A DNA stretch of 5,072 nt from positions 1-5,072 of the forward strand of contig JANXXF010000160.1 of the NCBI GenBank assembly GCA_025350775.1, read 5' to 3'. The translations under genes and the position numbers were made by a program. Shown here piece after piece: positions 4,168-5,072 of the stretch. Numbering within the stretch: the stretch's first letter is position 1; each line of letters starts with the position of its first letter. This DNA comes from Actinomycetes bacterium (GTDB lineage Bacteria > Actinomycetota > Thermoleophilia > Gaiellales > Gaiellaceae). The notes beneath the pieces were generated by a model that worked only from the letters and a program-made list of their open reading frames with translations, was not told the DNA's origin and searched no databases.

Positions 4168-5072
4168 TGGAGATCGACGCGACCGTTCGCGGCTTCGACC
4201 TCGCGCACGTGCCCGCCTGGGCGCGTCGTTGCGAGGAGCTCGGCGTGGGGCGTCTCTGGACGACCGAGACGAACCACGACCCCTTCTTCCCGCTCGTGCT
4301 CGCCGCGCAGGCCACCCAGCGGGTCGGCCTGGCGACCGGCGTCGCGATCGCGCTGCCGCGCAGCCCGATGCACCTCGCCTATGCCGCGTGGGATCTCCAG
4401 GCGCTGTCGGAAGGCCGCTTCGTGCTCGGTCTCGGCTCGCAGATCAAGCCGCACATCCGCCACCGCTTCTCGTCGGTGTGGGACAAGCCGGTGTCGCGCA
4501 TGCGCGAGCTGGTGCTGGCGGTGAAGGCAATCCACACGGCCTGGGAGGAGGATGCGCCGCTCGAGTTCCGTGGCGACTTCTACCACCACACGCTGATGCC
4601 GCCGGCGTTCCGGCCGGAGCGCCTCGGCCCCTGGGGGCCGCCGCCCGTCGTGCTGGCCGCCTATCGTGGCCCGATGCTGGAGGCGGCCGGTGAGGTCGCG
4701 GACGGCGTCGTCATCCACCCGCTGCAGTCGGTGCGCTACGTGAAGGAGACCGTCCTGCCGACGATCGAGCGCGGGCTCGCGACCTCCGGGCGCACACGTG
4801 CGACCTTCGAGGTGACGCTCTGCCTGTTCGTGATGCAGACCGAAGAGGAGATCGAGGAGGTGCGCAAGCGCATCTCGTTCTACGCGTCGACGCCGATGTA
4901 CCGCGACACGCTCAGCGACGAGGGCCTCGACGACGTCGCGCACGAGCTGCACCGGCTCTCGACGACCGGCGGCTGGGACGCGATGCCCGCCCTCATCAGC
5001 GACGAGGTGCTCGACCTGTTCACCGTCCGCGGCGAGAGCGGCGCGGCCATCGCAGCCGAGATCGAGCGGCGC
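4167..5072 (+). CDS. LLM-class (luciferase-like) oxidoreductase, probably F420-dependent; 3' end cut by window
   Basis: The frame runs from ATG 4167 to the window edge with no stop, giving 302 residues. The family is usually about 320-340 long, so perhaps 20-40 residues are missing. The protein is a TIM-barrel flavin/F420 oxidoreductase of the bacterial-luciferase-like superfamily. Seen in order: an amphipathic helix with ARRCEELGVGRLWTTE (19-34), the second barrel strand; QRVGLATGVAIALPRSPMHLA (51-71), where this superfamily has its T-x-V/I-x-x-x-P-x-R/S-P strand; AWDLQALSEGRFVLGLGSQ (74-92), the conserved D-LS-GRF-LGLG signature; a KPHIRHRFS segment (94-102) typical of the TIGR03617-like actinobacterial subgroup as I recall it; RMRELVLAVK (111-120); PPPVVLAAYRGPMLEAAGEVADGVVIHP (158-185), the late barrel strand. 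Such enzymes transfer hydride between F420H2 or FMNH2 and varied substrates. The substrate here is unknown. It is the last visible gene of the plus-strand cluster and is probably co-translated with the small Cys3 ORF. Confidence 0.92.
   Translation, partial: MEIDATVRGFDLAHVPAWARRCEELGVGRLWTTETNHDPFFPLVLAAQATQRVGLATGVAIALPRSPMHLAYAAWDLQALSEGRFVLGLGSQIKPHIRHRFSSVWDKPVSRMRELVLAVKAIHTAWEEDAPLEFRGDFYHHTLMPPAFRPERLGPWGPPPVVLAAYRGPMLEAAGEVADGVVIHPLQSVRYVKETVLPTIERGLATSGRTRATFEVTLCLFVMQTEEEIEEVRKRISFYASTPMYRDTLSDEGLDDVAHELHRLSTTGGWDAMPALISDEVLDLFTVRGESGAAIAAEIERR

Noticed and set aside
4128..4952. Minus-strand 274-codon ORF
   Set aside because: Antisense shadow of the LLM oxidoreductase, rich in Arg, His and Glu with no recognisable motif.
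1..5072. CRISPR array or tandem repeats
   Set aside because: No regularly spaced direct repeats; only isolated 8- and 13-base direct repeats were found.

Overview
The window is high-GC bacterial DNA. GTG and ATG starts, purine-rich ribosome binding sites, TANNNT-type -10 boxes, an F420-type luciferase-like oxidoreductase and an NCS1 permease all fit an actinomycete-type organism (Actinomycetota, perhaps a deep branch such as Thermoleophilia). That assignment is inferred from style and gene content; no phylogenetic marker is present.

Left part (1-994). The window opens inside a plus-strand gene, of which the last 124 codons remain. It carries an R-x4-H motif like that of HEPN-type RNases or nucleotide-binding proteins, which are common in defence and toxin-antitoxin loci. 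A 619-base gene-free stretch follows (376-994) that is full of structure: a perfect 15-base palindrome over a promoter-like -35/-10 pair, three stem-loops of lower GC, a segment that looks like the degenerate 3' end of a tRNA gene (possible integration scar), and a strong 9-10 bp hairpin resembling a terminator. This is the least ordinary part of the window.

Middle (995-1882). A minus-strand gene encodes a 250-residue exported protein: signal peptide, Cys-rich N-terminal module, Pro/Ala linker and a C-terminal HNH-nuclease-like domain. It has its own good promoter and ribosome binding site in a 135-base divergent intergenic region.

Right part (1883-5072). Five plus-strand genes are tightly packed: a 12-helix NCS1 (CodB-like) nucleobase-type permease; a 130-residue secreted or membrane-anchored protein overlapping it by one base; an acidic 97-residue IscA/HesB-like protein lacking the usual cysteine ligands; a 66-residue Cys3 protein that may be a small zinc ribbon; and an LLM-class, probably F420-dependent oxidoreductase that overlaps it by one base and runs off the right edge. 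The one-base stop/start overlaps suggest translational coupling. Whether all five genes serve one pathway cannot be told from sequence; nucleobase or heterocycle uptake plus oxidation is possible but only inferred.

No mobile-element gene, CRISPR array, rRNA or intact tRNA was found. No complete new system is proven. The best candidates for novelty are the structured intergenic tract, the exported HNH protein, and the small Cys3 protein coupled to the oxidoreductase.
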